DNA of 64,000 nucleotides from Anaeramoeba ignava (Eukaryota > Metamonada > Anaeramoebidae). The notes under the pieces were generated by a model. The model had not been told where the DNA came from and did no database searches. It saw only the letters and a list, made by a program, of their open reading frames with translations. The position numbers and the translations under genes were made by a program. Positions 1 through 11,600 of this stretch are shown piece after piece (position 1 is the first letter of the stretch; the number at the start of each line of letters is the position of its first letter). The stretch covers positions 62,001 through 126,000 of the forward strand of contig JAPDFW010000099.1 of NCBI GenBank assembly GCA_028826165.1, given 5' to 3'.

Positions 1-597
1 TTTAATTATTTATTTAATTATTGGATTTAATTATTTTTGGATTTAATTATTTATTTAATTATTTTGATTTAATTATTTTGGATTTAATTATTATTTATTT
101 ATTTATTTATTTATTTTGGATTTAATTATTTTTGGATTTAATTATTATTTAATTTATTTATTTAATTATTATGGATTTAATTATTTTTGAATTTAATTAT
201 TTTTTAATTATTTATTTTATTATTGAGATTTAATTATTTATTTAATTATTTTGGATTTATTTATTTTGGATTTAATTATTTTGGATTTGATTATTGATTT
301 AATTATTGATTTAATTATTTTGGATTTAATTATTTTGAATTTAATTATTTTGAATTTAATTATTTTGAATTTAATTATTTTGGATTTAATTATTTTGGAT
401 TTAATTATTGATTTGATTATTTTGGATTTAATTATTGATTTAATTATTTTGGATTTAATTATTGATTTAATTATTTATTTAATTATTTTGGATTTAATTA
501 TTTTGGATTTAATTATTTTGAATTTAATTATTTTGGATTTAATTATTTTGAATTAATTATTTATTTAATTAAAGATTTGGAAAAAAATTTTTTTTAC
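1..597 (-). repeat. TYW1 intron filled with ATTTTGGATTTAATT-type tandem repeats
   Basis: The stretch is a degenerate array of 8-15 base units (TTTAATTATT, TTTTGGATTTAATTATT) with no G+C-bearing unique sequence. On the minus strand it begins right after a GTAAAA splice donor (597-596) of the TYW1 exon. It is therefore most simply the first part of an intron that continues beyond the window edge. An open frame across it encodes only an I/L/D repeat and is not a gene. Confidence 0.7.
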
Positions 598-832
598 CAT
601 TTAAAGTAGCAATTATAAAAATTAAAATACTTGATTCATCTTGTAAATCATTTGGATCATATTCAGAAATTTCAAAAACTTGAGGAAAAAAAGTTGATAA
701 TTTTTGGTCTAGCAATTTTTGTTTTAAAGTTAATGCAAATTTTTTAGTTGTTCCAGTTAAAGTACTATAAAGAATTTTAATATTAACTTTTTCTTCCTTT
801 TTTTCTTTTTCTTCTTTTATATTTTCATTCAT
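598..832 (-). CDS. TYW1: tRNA wybutosine-synthesising protein TYW1, first coding exon (partial)
   Basis: This exon encodes 78 residues: an acidic/basic start (MNENIKEEKEKK), then a flavodoxin-like strand and FMN phosphate loop (ILYSTLTGTTKKFA, residues about 19-32) and the later YDPNDL and IFIIATLNG stretches. That order matches the N-terminal flavodoxin domain of eukaryotic TYW1, the radical-SAM enzyme that forms the tricyclic core of wybutosine at position 37 of tRNA-Phe. The radical-SAM domain is not in the window. The exon ends AAAT-G then GTAAAA (phase 1); the rest of the gene lies to the left. The start is the first Met, with a TTTTTTCATTTTTT element about 45-60 bases upstream. Other flavodoxin-domain proteins are possible, but YDPNDL followed by IATLNG is TYW1-like. 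Confidence 0.6.
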
Positions 833-1254
833 TTTTATTGTTTATTGTTTATTAAAATTTAATTTATTGAAAAGAAAAAAATGAAAAAAAAAAAGAAAAA
901 AATTTTTTATTTAAATTCAATTTATTAGATATATATATTAATATTATTATATTAATAATTATATATAGATATTATTATTTATTTATTTATTTATTTTTTA
1001 ATTTTTTTTTAATTTTTTTTTTTCATTTTTTTTCTTTTCAATTAAAAATTTAAATTTTTAAATTCAAAAAAAAAAAAAACAACAAACAAAATCAATTAAA
1101 AATCAAAAAAAAAACAAAATCAAAAAAACAAAATCAAGATCAGGTTTTTTTTATTATTGATTGGATTTTAAACAAATTTTTGATATCAAAACAAATTCTT
1201 CTCTGTTTTTTTTTAAAACAACTCTTAATTTTTAATTACAAAATTTAATTATAA
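833..1254. promoter_or_regulatory. Divergent promoter region between TYW1 and NOT1
   Basis: This 422-base spacer separates two outward-facing genes. It holds a minus-strand TTTTTTTCATTTTTTT element at about 876-892, facing TYW1, and a plus-strand TTTTTTCATTTTTTTT element at about 1012-1034, facing NOT1. The stretch 1130-1230 is slightly less A/T-monotonous and is probably NOT1 5' UTR; I see no convincing coding sequence in it. Confidence 0.45.
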
Positions 1255-4200
1255 ATGATAAACGATCAAAATTTGTAAAAAAAAATTATTTTAATTTTAA
1301 TTTTAATTTTTATTTTTTAATTTTAATTTTAAATTTAATTTTTAATTAGAATTCGTAACTTTTAATTTTCTTTTAATTTAATTTAATCAACAATAAAAAA
1401 ATCAATTCTAAATTTTATTTATCATTTTATTAACAAAAAAAAAGTTAAAAGAACTTCTTCAGCTCCAGATTTTGAAACTTCAAAAAATAAAAAAAATCAA
1501 TTTAGAAATTTTCAATCAAAATCTGTAAATTTATATAATTTAATTTTAATAATTAAATTTTAATAATTAAATTTTTATAAATAAAATTTTTATAATAAAA
1601 TTTTTATAATTAAATTTTTATAAATTAAATTTTATAATTAAATTTTAATTATATAAATTTATATAATTAAATTTTTATAATTTAAATTTATATAATTAAA
1701 TTTTTATAAATTAAATTTTAATAATTAAATTTATATAATTAAATTTTAATAATTAAATTTATATAATTAAATTTTTATAATTAAATTTTTATAAATAAAA
1801 TTTTATAATTAAATTTTTATAATTTAAATTTTTAAAAGGGATTACCTTTAACAAATTCTGAAGTCCAAACTTTTCCAAGTTCAAAAATATCACAAAATCT
1901 TCATTTAACTTCAAACCTGATCAATGATAATCAAGTTTCAGAAAATAATAAGCAAACTGATTATTTTGATCAAATTGAAAATGAAATTGAAAATTTGAAT
2001 GAAATTAAAATTCAAAATGAAAATGAAAATGAAAATGAAATTGAAATTAAAATTCAAATTGAAAATGAAAATGAAAATTTGAATGAAATTAAAATTGAAA
2101 ATGAAAATGAAATTAAAATTCAAAATGAAATTCAAAATGAAAATGAAATTGAAATTCAAAATCAAAATGAAAATGAAAATCAAAATCAAAATCAAAATCA
2201 AAATCAAAATCAAAATCAAAATCAAAATCAAAATGAAATTCAAAATCAAAATGAAATTGAAAATTTGAATGAAATTGAAAATTTGAATGAAATTAAAATT
2301 CAAAATCAAATTGAAAATCAAAATGATAATCAAATTGAAAATCAAAATCAAAATCAAATTGAAAATCAAATTGAAAATCAAAATCAAAATCAAAATCAAA
2401 ATCAAAATGAAAATCAAAATCAAAATCAAAATCAAAATGAAAATCAAAATGAAAATCAAAATCAAAATCAAAATGAAAATCAAAATGAAAAAGAAAATGA
2501 AAATGAAAATCAAAATGAAAATCAAAATCAAAATGAAAATCAAATTGAAAATGAAATTGAAAATCAAAATCAAAATCAAAATCAAAATCAAAATCAAAAT
2601 CAAAATCAAAATGAAATTCAAAATCAAAATGAAATTAAAAATTTGAATGAAATTAAAATTCAAATTGAAAATGAAAATGAAAATCAAAATCAAAATCAAA
2701 TTGAAAATCAAATTGAAAATGAAATTGAAAATCAAAATGAAAATGAAATTGAAAATTTGAATCAAATTGAAATTGAAAATCAAAATAAAAATGAATTTGA
2801 AAATCAAAATGAAATTCAAAATGAAAATTTGAATCAAATTGAAAATCAAAATCAAAATCAAATTGAAAATCAAAATGAAAATCAAAATCAAAATCAAAAT
2901 CAAATTGAAAATGAAATTGAAAATCAAAATCAAAATCAAAATGAAATTGAAAATCAAAATCAAAATGAAATTGAAAATAAAAATCAAAATAAAAATCAAA
3001 ATGAAAATCAAAATGAAATTGCAAATCAAAATCAAAATAAAAATATAACTTTAGATCAATTAGAAAATCAAATTGAAAATAAAAATCAAATTGAAAATAA
3101 AAATCAAAATCAAAATCAAATTCAAATTCAAAATCAAATTCAAATTCAAAATCAAAATCAAATTCAAAATCAATTCGAAAATATAACTCTCGATCAATTA
3201 GAAATTGAAAACCAAATTCTACTTCAAATCCAAAACCAACAAATAATCGAAGATCAAACAAAAAATAATTTATTCGATCAATTCAAAAAATTCAGAAATA
3301 CAAACTTGATATCCTTCTTTTGGAATTCATTTCAATCAATATCAGCATTGCAAAACCCTGAACAATTTCTTACTGAAGGTCATTTGCAATTTGGAAACAA
3401 TTTTTATTCGGGAGTTTTACAATTTTTATCGTCATTTATTAAAACCGTTCAAAATTTTCGTTTGGAAGAATCCAATGAAGAATTAATCAGCAAAATGTTT
3501 CAATTACTTGTGAACAATTCCTTTAATCACAAAATCATAATTGAAAAAATAAGTCCTTTGTTTGTAACTTATTTAAAAAAATTGAATTATCCAGCAAAGT
3601 TAATGAATTTGAATTTCGAAATGATTAGCAAGAAAAGAGACGATAAAATTGTCAAAGAAACGAACAAAGTTATTGAAAAAATTATAGAGTATATGAATAA
3701 AAAGACGGAAGATAAACAAATTGAAGAATATTTTGCAGATTTCCTGAATAAAAGTGAGACAGAATTGGTTGAATCATTAATAATTGAAATTGCGCTAATT
3801 TTTCAGAACATAGAAGACAACCAAGCAGAAGCAATAGGATTTATTTATGGACAGCTATTGAGCCAACACCAAACAGTTCTTGGCAACTCATCCTTGTTTG
3901 TGTTTTTGAATTTTCTGATGATTGGATTTGAAGAATTATTGAGTAATAGCGACACAAAAGAAATTGCCATTTGGAAATTTACAACTAAAGCTATCAAAAT
4001 TTTCATTCCTGAATTGGTCAATTATCATGCTCTGCACAGTGTCATCTATTCATATCTTCAGGAAATGAATATCCGTTTGGAAGCAACCAAACGAAAGCTT
4101 GTTTTTCACATGAACAATGTGACTGAGAGTAATATTCAAGCTCAAGTTAAAGAAATCAAAAGAAATTTTTCATCTTTATTTTATTCATGGTTTTCGGATT

Positions 4201-5776
4201 CAGTTCTTTTACCACGAATCCAATCAGGAACAAAACAAACAGTCTCTTTGGTTTTTAAGGTTTTGAATAACTTGGCAATCGATGAATTGAACAATTATGT
4301 TTTTGCCGATATTTACAAACAAATCCAAAAAAATATCGAGGATCATAATGATTTTACAGAACATTCAATCCATTTAAAAACAAAGAAATCCGTTTCAAAT
4401 TTGGCAAGATTTTTGGGGATGTTGAGTTTCGGAAGCGATATTTCGTTGGAAAAATCAAATTTCAAACTAAATTCATTGTTGGAAAAAATTGACTCTTTTG
4501 ATGACAAGAAAAAACAACTTGTGATTCAAATTGTGATTAATATTTTATTGGAATCAAAATCATCCAAAATTTTCACTCCTTTTCATCCAGAAATTTCGAG
4601 CTTGATTAAGCTTTTGATTGAAATTTATTCGAACGATACTTTGCCTTTGGGATGCCAATTTGATATTGAAAGGATGTTTGACGAGCTTCTTATTAACAAG
4701 AAAATTTGGGCTTCAGTTGATTCCTTTGTGAATCAATTACAAAATCCAAATAATTTTTTTGACAGCACCATTTTTAATTCAATCATCATGACAATGCAAC
4801 ATGTTCTTTCTCAGATCGAGAATTCAATTGCAGTCGCAACTCATTTATCACAACAATTAGTTCTCAAAGATTTTGCGTCTGAGTCTGATCAATCTATTAT
4901 TCAATCTTCTTATTTGTTTATTGTCAAGAGTTTATCTTTCCATTTGATTTCTGTTGATTTAAAGCAATATTTTTTTCCAAGACTCGTTGATCAATTCCAA
5001 GCTTTGGAGTCTTTTAAACAAGTTATTCCTAAATATTCTCATGAGTTGTTACGCTCTGTTTATTCTCAAATTAAACCTTTAGTTTGGGACTTTGTTCATC
5101 AAGTTGTTGAAATTCAAATTCAAAATTATTTTGAAAATGATTTTAAAAAGTTATTAAAGAGAAATGATGAAGAAAAAGAAAATCAAAAAGAAAATCAAAA
5201 TAAAAATCAAAATCAAAAAGAAAAAGAAAAAGAAAAGAAAAATCAAAATGAAAATGAAAATCAAAAAGAAAATGAAAAAGAAAATGAAAATCAAAATCAA
5301 AATGAAAATGAAAATCAAAATGAAAATCAAAATGAAAATGAAAATGAAAATGAAAAAGAAAAAGAAAAAGAAAATGAAAATGAAAATGAAAATGAAAAAG
5401 AAAATCAAAATCAAAATCAAAATCAAAATCAAAATGAAAATCAAAATCAAAATCAAAATGAAAATGAAAAAGAAAATGAAAATCAAAATCAAAATCAAAA
5501 TGAAAAAGAAAATCAAAATCAAAATCAAAATCAAAAAAAAATCAAAATGAAAATCAAAATGAAAATCAAAATCAAAATCAAAATGAAAATGAAAAAGAAA
5601 ATCAAAATGAAAATCAAAATCAAAATGAAAATCAAATTGAAAAAGAAAATCAAAATCAAAATGAAAATCAAAATCAAAATGAAAATGAAAATCAAAATCA
5701 AAATGAAAAAGAAAATCAAAATCAAAAAGAAATTAATTTGAATCAATTTTTTGATTCTGAAATGAAGTTAAAATAA
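1255..5776 (+). CDS. CNOT1: NOT1-like scaffold of the CCR4-NOT deadenylase complex (short form, one frame break)
   Basis: Reconstructed exons are 1255-1274, 1452-1524 and 1839-5776, with introns GTAAAA...AAAAG and GTAAAT...AAAAG; the phases agree exactly, though exons 1-2 are the least certain. About 400 residues of N/Q/E/I repeats lead into a helical region. Nucleotides about 4150-4740 match the CNOT1 MIF4G domain that binds CAF1 ([34 protein letters not shown]). Nucleotides about 4780-5150 match the DUF3819/CNOT9-binding domain ([17 protein letters not shown]). A second N/Q/E/K tract follows. The usual C-terminal NOT module and N-terminal HEAT region are not seen. At the A9 run 5533-5541 the frame slips: one more A would keep the N/Q/E frame to [15 protein letters not shown] and the TAA at 5774-5776, whereas as read the protein turns into K/I/M repeats and stops at 5741. 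The domain assignment is firm; the function as mRNA-decay scaffold follows from the family. Confidence 0.75.
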
Positions 5777-6500
5777 TTTTTGAAACAAAAATATTAAAAT
5801 CAAAACCAAAATGAAAAATTAAAATCAAAATCAAAAGAAATTAATTTGAATCAATTTTTGATTTAAAAATTAAAATTAAAATTAAATTTTAATTTTTGAT
5901 ATTTTAAAAATAAAATTAAATTTAAGAGAAAATTAAAATTTAAAATTAAAATTAAAATAAAAAATTAAAATTAAAATTAAAATTAAAAATTAAAATTAAA
6001 ATTAAAATTAAAATTAAAATCAAAATTAAAATTAAAATTAAAATTAAAATTAAAATTAAAATTAAAATTAAAATTAAAATTAAAATTAAAATTAAAATTA
6101 AAATTATATTAATTAAAATTAAAATTAAAATTAAAAAAAATCAAAATTAAAATTAAAATCAAAATTAAAATTAAAATTAAAATTAAATTTAAAATTAAAA
6201 ATCAAAATTAAAATCAAAATCAAAAAATTAAAATTAAAATTAAAATTAAAATTAAAATTAAAATTAAAAATTAAAATTTAAATTAAAATTAAAATTAAAA
6301 TTAAAATTAAAATTAAAATTAAAATTAAAATCAAAATTAAAATTAAAATTAAAATTAAAATTAAAATTAAAATTAAAATTAAAATTAAAATTAAAATCAA
6401 AATTAAAATCAAAATTAAAATCAAAATTAAAATTAAAATCAAAATTAAAATTAAAATTAAAACTAAAATCAAAATTAAAATTAAAAAATAAAATTGATTC
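5777..6500. repeat. AAAATT hexamer repeat spacer
   Basis: Almost pure (AAAATT)n with AAAATC variants, between the NOT1 stop and the TPR gene promoter. Frames open on the minus strand encode only F/N or L/I dipeptides and are shadows of the repeat. No gene is seen. Confidence 0.85.
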
Positions 6501-6576
6501 AAAAATGATTTTTAATATTTTTTGCTTTTTTTTCATTTTTCATTTTTCATTTTTCATTTTTCATTTTTCATTCAAA

Positions 6577-8112
6577 ATGTCAAACAATAAAAAACTTTGT
6601 AGCGCAGAAACACTTGAAATTGGATTAAAATTCAAACAAGAAAAAAAATATTCAGAAGCAATTGAACATTTCACAAACCTTATAAATCAATTTCCAGAAG
6701 ACGCAGAACCAGTAAGACTCAGAGGAGTTGTTTACAGAGAAACCAAGCAATTTGAAAAAGCGATTCAAGACTTCGATAAAGCGCTTCAATTAAGTCCTGA
6801 TAATATAAAATATTTGACCCAAAGAGGAATTATTTTTCAAGAAATTAAACAATTTGAAAAATCATTAAATGATTTCAATCGAATCATCGAATTGGATCCA
6901 AAAGATGGTCACTATTTTTTCCAGAGAGGAATGATTTATCAAGAGCAAAAAAACTTCCAAAAAGCAATTGATGATTTTTCTCAAGCAATTAATTTAAATC
7001 CAAAAAATATCAATTTTTACATACAAAGAGGTTTACTTTATCGATTATTGAAACAATACACACAAGCCGTACAAGACCTTTCCAGCGCACTCAATCTTTC
7101 TCCTCAGGACTCAAAGTTACTGAATAAACGCGCGATTCTCCGAATTGAGATGAAGGATTTCGAAAACGCTTTGGATGATATGAATCAATCAATAAAAATC
7201 GAACCAAAAAATTCATTTTTTTTTATGCAACGTTCGGTTATCAATAAGGAACTAAAAAATTACAAGGAAGCGCTCAGTGATCTCGATCAAGCAGAATCCC
7301 TCAATAGCAACAATATGAACATTTACATCCAAAAAGCCGTTATTTATCGAGAATTAAAGGAATTCAACAAATCAATTGATCAACTTAACATTTCAATTAC
7401 AAAATTTCCTTCTGAAACTCAACTTTATATTCAGCGAGGAATTCTTCATAGAGATTTGCATCAATTAGACAAAGCCATCGAAGACTTTACTCAGGCAATC
7501 TCTTTGGATCCTTCCCAAAGCAGCTTTGTTTTCCAACGAGCTCTTCTGTGGCGAGAAATTGGATCTTATGAAAAATCCATTGAAGATCTTACTTTCTTAA
7601 TTGAAAAGGATCCAAAAAATTCAACTTATTTTCTTCAACGATCAATTGCTTACCAGGAAAGCAACAATAAAAAAAACGCTCTTTTAGATCTTGATAAAGT
7701 TCTAGAACTCGATCCTGGTGATCACGATTCAATTTTCCAACACGCAATTTTATCAAGAGAACTTGAGAAATTTGATCAAGCAATCCAAAATTTTTCGCAA
7801 TTGATCAAATTTGATCCAAATGATCAAAATTCACTTATTCAACGTGGAACTACTTTTCTTTTAATGAAAAAATTCCAACTTGCTGTTGATGATTTTACTC
7901 TTGCTATTGATATGGATGATTCTCGTCCTGAATTGTTTATTCAACGTGGAATTGCTTATCGTGAATTGAATCAATTTCAAAAATCTTTTGCTGATTTTGG
8001 AAAAGCTAAGAAATTGAATCCAAATTTATTTGATAATGAAAATGAAAATGAAAATGAAAATGAAAAGAAAAAGAAAAAGAAAAATAAAAATAAAAACAAA
8101 AATATTTTTTAA
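6577..8112 (+). CDS. Tetratricopeptide-repeat (TPR) protein
   Basis: A single-exon protein of 511 residues built from about 13-14 consecutive 34-residue TPRs with the pattern (Q)RGxxYxExxxFxxAIxDFxxAIxLxP (for example RGVVYRETKQFEKAIQDFDK). It ends in an N/E then K/N tract. TPR arrays are helical protein-binding scaffolds. There is no catalytic or J-domain segment, signal peptide or membrane span, so the partner is unknown. I chose the Met at 6577 (MSNNKKLCSAETLEIG) rather than the upstream Met at 6505: the intervening residues are a translation of the TTTTTCA repeats (6525-6575), which look like promoter or 5' UTR. The frame is intact throughout. The RG-type TPR consensus is common in large protist TPR families. 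Confidence 0.85.
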   Translation: MSNNKKLCSAETLEIGLKFKQEKKYSEAIEHFTNLINQFPEDAEPVRLRGVVYRETKQFEKAIQDFDKALQLSPDNIKYLTQRGIIFQEIKQFEKSLNDFNRIIELDPKDGHYFFQRGMIYQEQKNFQKAIDDFSQAINLNPKNINFYIQRGLLYRLLKQYTQAVQDLSSALNLSPQDSKLLNKRAILRIEMKDFENALDDMNQSIKIEPKNSFFFMQRSVINKELKNYKEALSDLDQAESLNSNNMNIYIQKAVIYRELKEFNKSIDQLNISITKFPSETQLYIQRGILHRDLHQLDKAIEDFTQAISLDPSQSSFVFQRALLWREIGSYEKSIEDLTFLIEKDPKNSTYFLQRSIAYQESNNKKNALLDLDKVLELDPGDHDSIFQHAILSRELEKFDQAIQNFSQLIKFDPNDQNSLIQRGTTFLLMKKFQLAVDDFTLAIDMDDSRPELFIQRGIAYRELNQFQKSFADFGKAKKLNPNLFDNENENENENEKKKKKKNKNKNKNIF

Positions 8113-8662
8113 TTTAATTTTAAGAATGAATTTATTTTGGAATTTCTATTCGAAAAAATTTTAAAAGTTTTTTTAAATTTCTTTTTAAATTTCTTTTTAA
8201 ATTTCTTTTTAAATTTGATTTTAAATCTTTTTTTAAATTTCTTTTTAAATCTTTTTTTTAAATTTCTTTTTAAATTTCTTTTTAAATTTTTTTTTAAATT
8301 TCTTTTTAAATTTCTTTTTAAATTTCTTTTTAAATTTCTTTTTAAATTTCTTTTTAAATTTGATTTTAAATTTCTTTTTAAATTTGATTTTAAATTTCTT
8401 TTTAAATTTCTTTTTAAATTTCTTTTTAAATTTCTTTTTAAATTTCTTTTTAAATTTCTTTTTAAATTTCTTTTTAAATTTCTTTTTAAATCTCTTTTTA
8501 AATCTCTTTTTAAATTTGTTTTTAAATTTGTTTTTAAATTTGTTTTTAAATTTGATTTTAAATTTGATTTTAAATTTGATTTTAAATTTCTTTTTTTATT
8601 TGTTTTTAAATTTGTTTTTAAAGTTTTTTTAAATTTGATTTTTAAATGTTTTTGAAATTGAA
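8113..8662. repeat. 12-base TTTAAATTTCTT tandem repeat between convergent genes
   Basis: About 40 copies of a 12-base unit (AAATTTCTTTTT, with GATTTT and GTTTTT variants) separate the 3' ends of the TPR gene and CCT4. Both strands carry open frames (K/N/L/R on minus, F/L/K on plus), but these are purely repetitive and not supported as genes. Confidence 0.85.
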
Positions 8663-11600
8663 TCATCTTGCTCCAATAATATCATCAATTTTCAAAATCA
8701 TAACAACAGTTTCAGTTGCAAGACTCAAAGCACTTGAAGTAACAAGTAAAGGTTGGACAACATTTTCTTCCAAAATATCACCTACTTGACCAGTTCTAAT
8801 ATTAATTCCAGCAGAAGTTTGTCCTTGAAGATGTTTGTTTCTAAGTTCGGTTACAATAGAAATGGGATGTAATCCTGCATTCTCTGCTAATGTGTATGGT
8901 ATGATTTCTAATGCTTCTGCATATGCTCGAATACAAACACTTTCAACTCCTGATTGTTCTTTTGCCCAGTTCGCTAATTTCATACTTACTTCAATTTCTG
9001 GTGCTCCTCCTCCTGGTAATAATTTTCTATTTTCATTTTAATTTTAATTAATTATTAATTTTAATTTTAATTTGAATTTTAATTTTAAATATAATTTTAA
9101 TTTTAATTTTAATTTTAATTTTAATTTTAATTTTAATTTTAATTTTAATTTTAATTTTAATTTTAATTTTAATTTAAATTTTAATTTTAATTTTAATTTT
9201 AAATATAAATTTTTAATTTTAAAATGAATTTTAATTTTAATTTTAATTTTAATTTTAATTTTAATTTTAATTTTAATTTTAATTTTAAATTTTAATTTTA
9301 ATTTTAATTTTAATTTTAATTTAATTTTAATTTTAATTTTAATTTTAATTTTAATTTTAATTTTAATTTTAATTTAAATTTTAATTTTTTAATTTTAAAT
9401 TTTAATTTTAAATATAATTTTAATTTTAATTTTAAAATGAATTTTAATTTTAATTTTAATTTTAATTTTAATTTTAATTTTAATTTTAATTTTAATTTTA
9501 ATTTTTAATTTTGATTTTGATTTAAATTTTAAATATAATTTTTAATTTTAATTTTAATTTTAAATATAATTTTAATTTTAAATATAAATTTTAATTTTAA
9601 TTTTAATATAAATTTTAAATATAAATTTTAATTTTAATTTTAATTTTAATTTTAATTTTAATTTTAATTTTAATTTTTATTATAATTTTAAATATAATTT
9701 TAATTTTAAATTTTAATATAAATTTTAAATATAAATTTTAATTTTAATTTTAATTTTAATTTTGATTTTAGATTTTAATTTTAATTTAGATTTTAATTTT
9801 AATTTAAATTTTAATTTTAAATTAAAAAAATACCTTTCTTTAACAATTGAACGAATAACACATAAAGCATCATGAAGAGATCTTTCAGCTTCATCTAAAA
9901 TGAGATTATTTGATCCTCTAAGAATAATAGAAACAGTTTTACCAGGATTAGCGACTCCAGTAATTTTAACAATTTTTCCATCAGCAGTTGAGCTTTCTTC
10001 AACAAGTTTAGCATGCCCAAGTTTTTCAGGAACAAAACTTTCAATTGAAGCTATTGGAAGACAACCAAGAGTCTTTACAAAAAAAATAAATAGAAAAAAT
10101 GAGTAAAAAATTTAATTTTAATTTGAAATTTAATTTTAATTTTAATTTTAATTTTAATTTGAATTTTAATTTTAATTTTAATTTTAATTTTGTTTTTAAT
10201 TTTAATTTTAATTTTAATTGTAATTATAATTTTAATTTTAATTATAATTTTAATTTGAATTTTAATTATAATTTTAATTTTAATTTTAATTTTAATTTTA
10301 ATTTTAATTTTTCTTACTTTTGAAACAAATTCAATTTCACTTCTTTCTATATCTTTAATCACTAATATTTTCATTTTCGCTAAAATTTGTAATGCTAAAT
10401 CACTTATTGCATCTCGAAGAATACTTTTTTGTATTAATAAAACATTGCATCCTGTTTTTTGAATTTTGGCACACATTTGAAGAATATATTTTCTTTCTTC
10501 TTTGAAAAATCTATCAATAGCTTGATATTCTTTAATTCCAATTTCATGAGTAGCCTTCATTAATTTTAATATTAATTTTAATTTTCGAAATGAATTTTAA
10601 TTTTAATTTTAATTTTCGAAATGAATTTTAATTTTGATTTTAATTTTGATTTTAATTTTAATTTTCGAAATGAATTTTAATTTTAATTTTCGAAATGAAT
10701 TTTAATTTTAATTTTAATTTTCGAAATGAATTTTAATTTTAATTTTGATTTTTGATATTAATTTTAATTTTCGAAATGAATTTTAATTTTATAATTACAT
10801 CAGTTTTTGGAGAAGAAAGTTGAAATTGAATTAAACCAATTTTAGCATTTTCTATTCTTGATGGTCCTCCAGCTGAACGCATGACTCTTTGTGTAAAAAC
10901 AATTCCATCAACAAGTTCTACATCTTCAAGTGTTCCTCCAAGTTTTTTAACAATTTTAATATCATTTAAATCAACAGTTTTATCTTTTTCTGGATCGGTA
11001 ATTTTCAAAATTGCATCAACTGCCATTGGTGATAAAATTTCACTGTGTTGAGAAACAACCTAATCATAATTAAATTTAAATTTAAATTTAAATTTTATTT
11101 TTAATTTTAATTTTAAATTACTTTTGAATTAAGTGAAGTATTTGATGATTTTAAAAGTGAATCTCTATCATTAAAATTAACATCAATTCCCATATCTCTT
11201 AAAAATTTTTGAGCCATTTTTTCAGCTTTTTGAAAAGATTCAGAAATAGTATTTGATGATTTTAAAGTGAATCTCAATTTCAAAATTTAATCTCAATTTT
11301 AATTTCAATTTAAATTTTGATTTTAATTTTAATTTTAATTTTAATTTTAATTTCAATTTTAATTTTAATTTAAATTTCAAATTTAATTTTAATTTTAATT
11401 TAAATTTCAATTTTAATTTTAATTTTAATTTTAATTTCAATTTTAATTTTGATTTTAATTTAATTTACCTCTGTTTAATAAATCTTGAGAAGCTTGCAAT
11501 AAAGATCCTGCAATAACAACAACAGATGTAGTTCCATCACCAACTTCAATATCTTGAGACTTTGAAACATCAACAAGCTAATATGAAAAAAAATTATATT

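Noticed and set aside
1995-2000. A start at 1995 for NOT1
   Set aside because: The codon there is TTG, and the frame is open further upstream to a splice acceptor at 1838, with two earlier exons in matching phase.
1938-3261. Minus-strand I/F/L/N frames opposite the NOT1 N-terminus
   Set aside because: They are complements of the coding hexamer repeats; the plus-strand frame connects to a recognisable domain.
8109-8666. Basic K/N/L/R protein on the minus strand and F/L protein on the plus strand
   Set aside because: Both are translations of a 12-base repeat between convergent genes; no domain, no promoter element.
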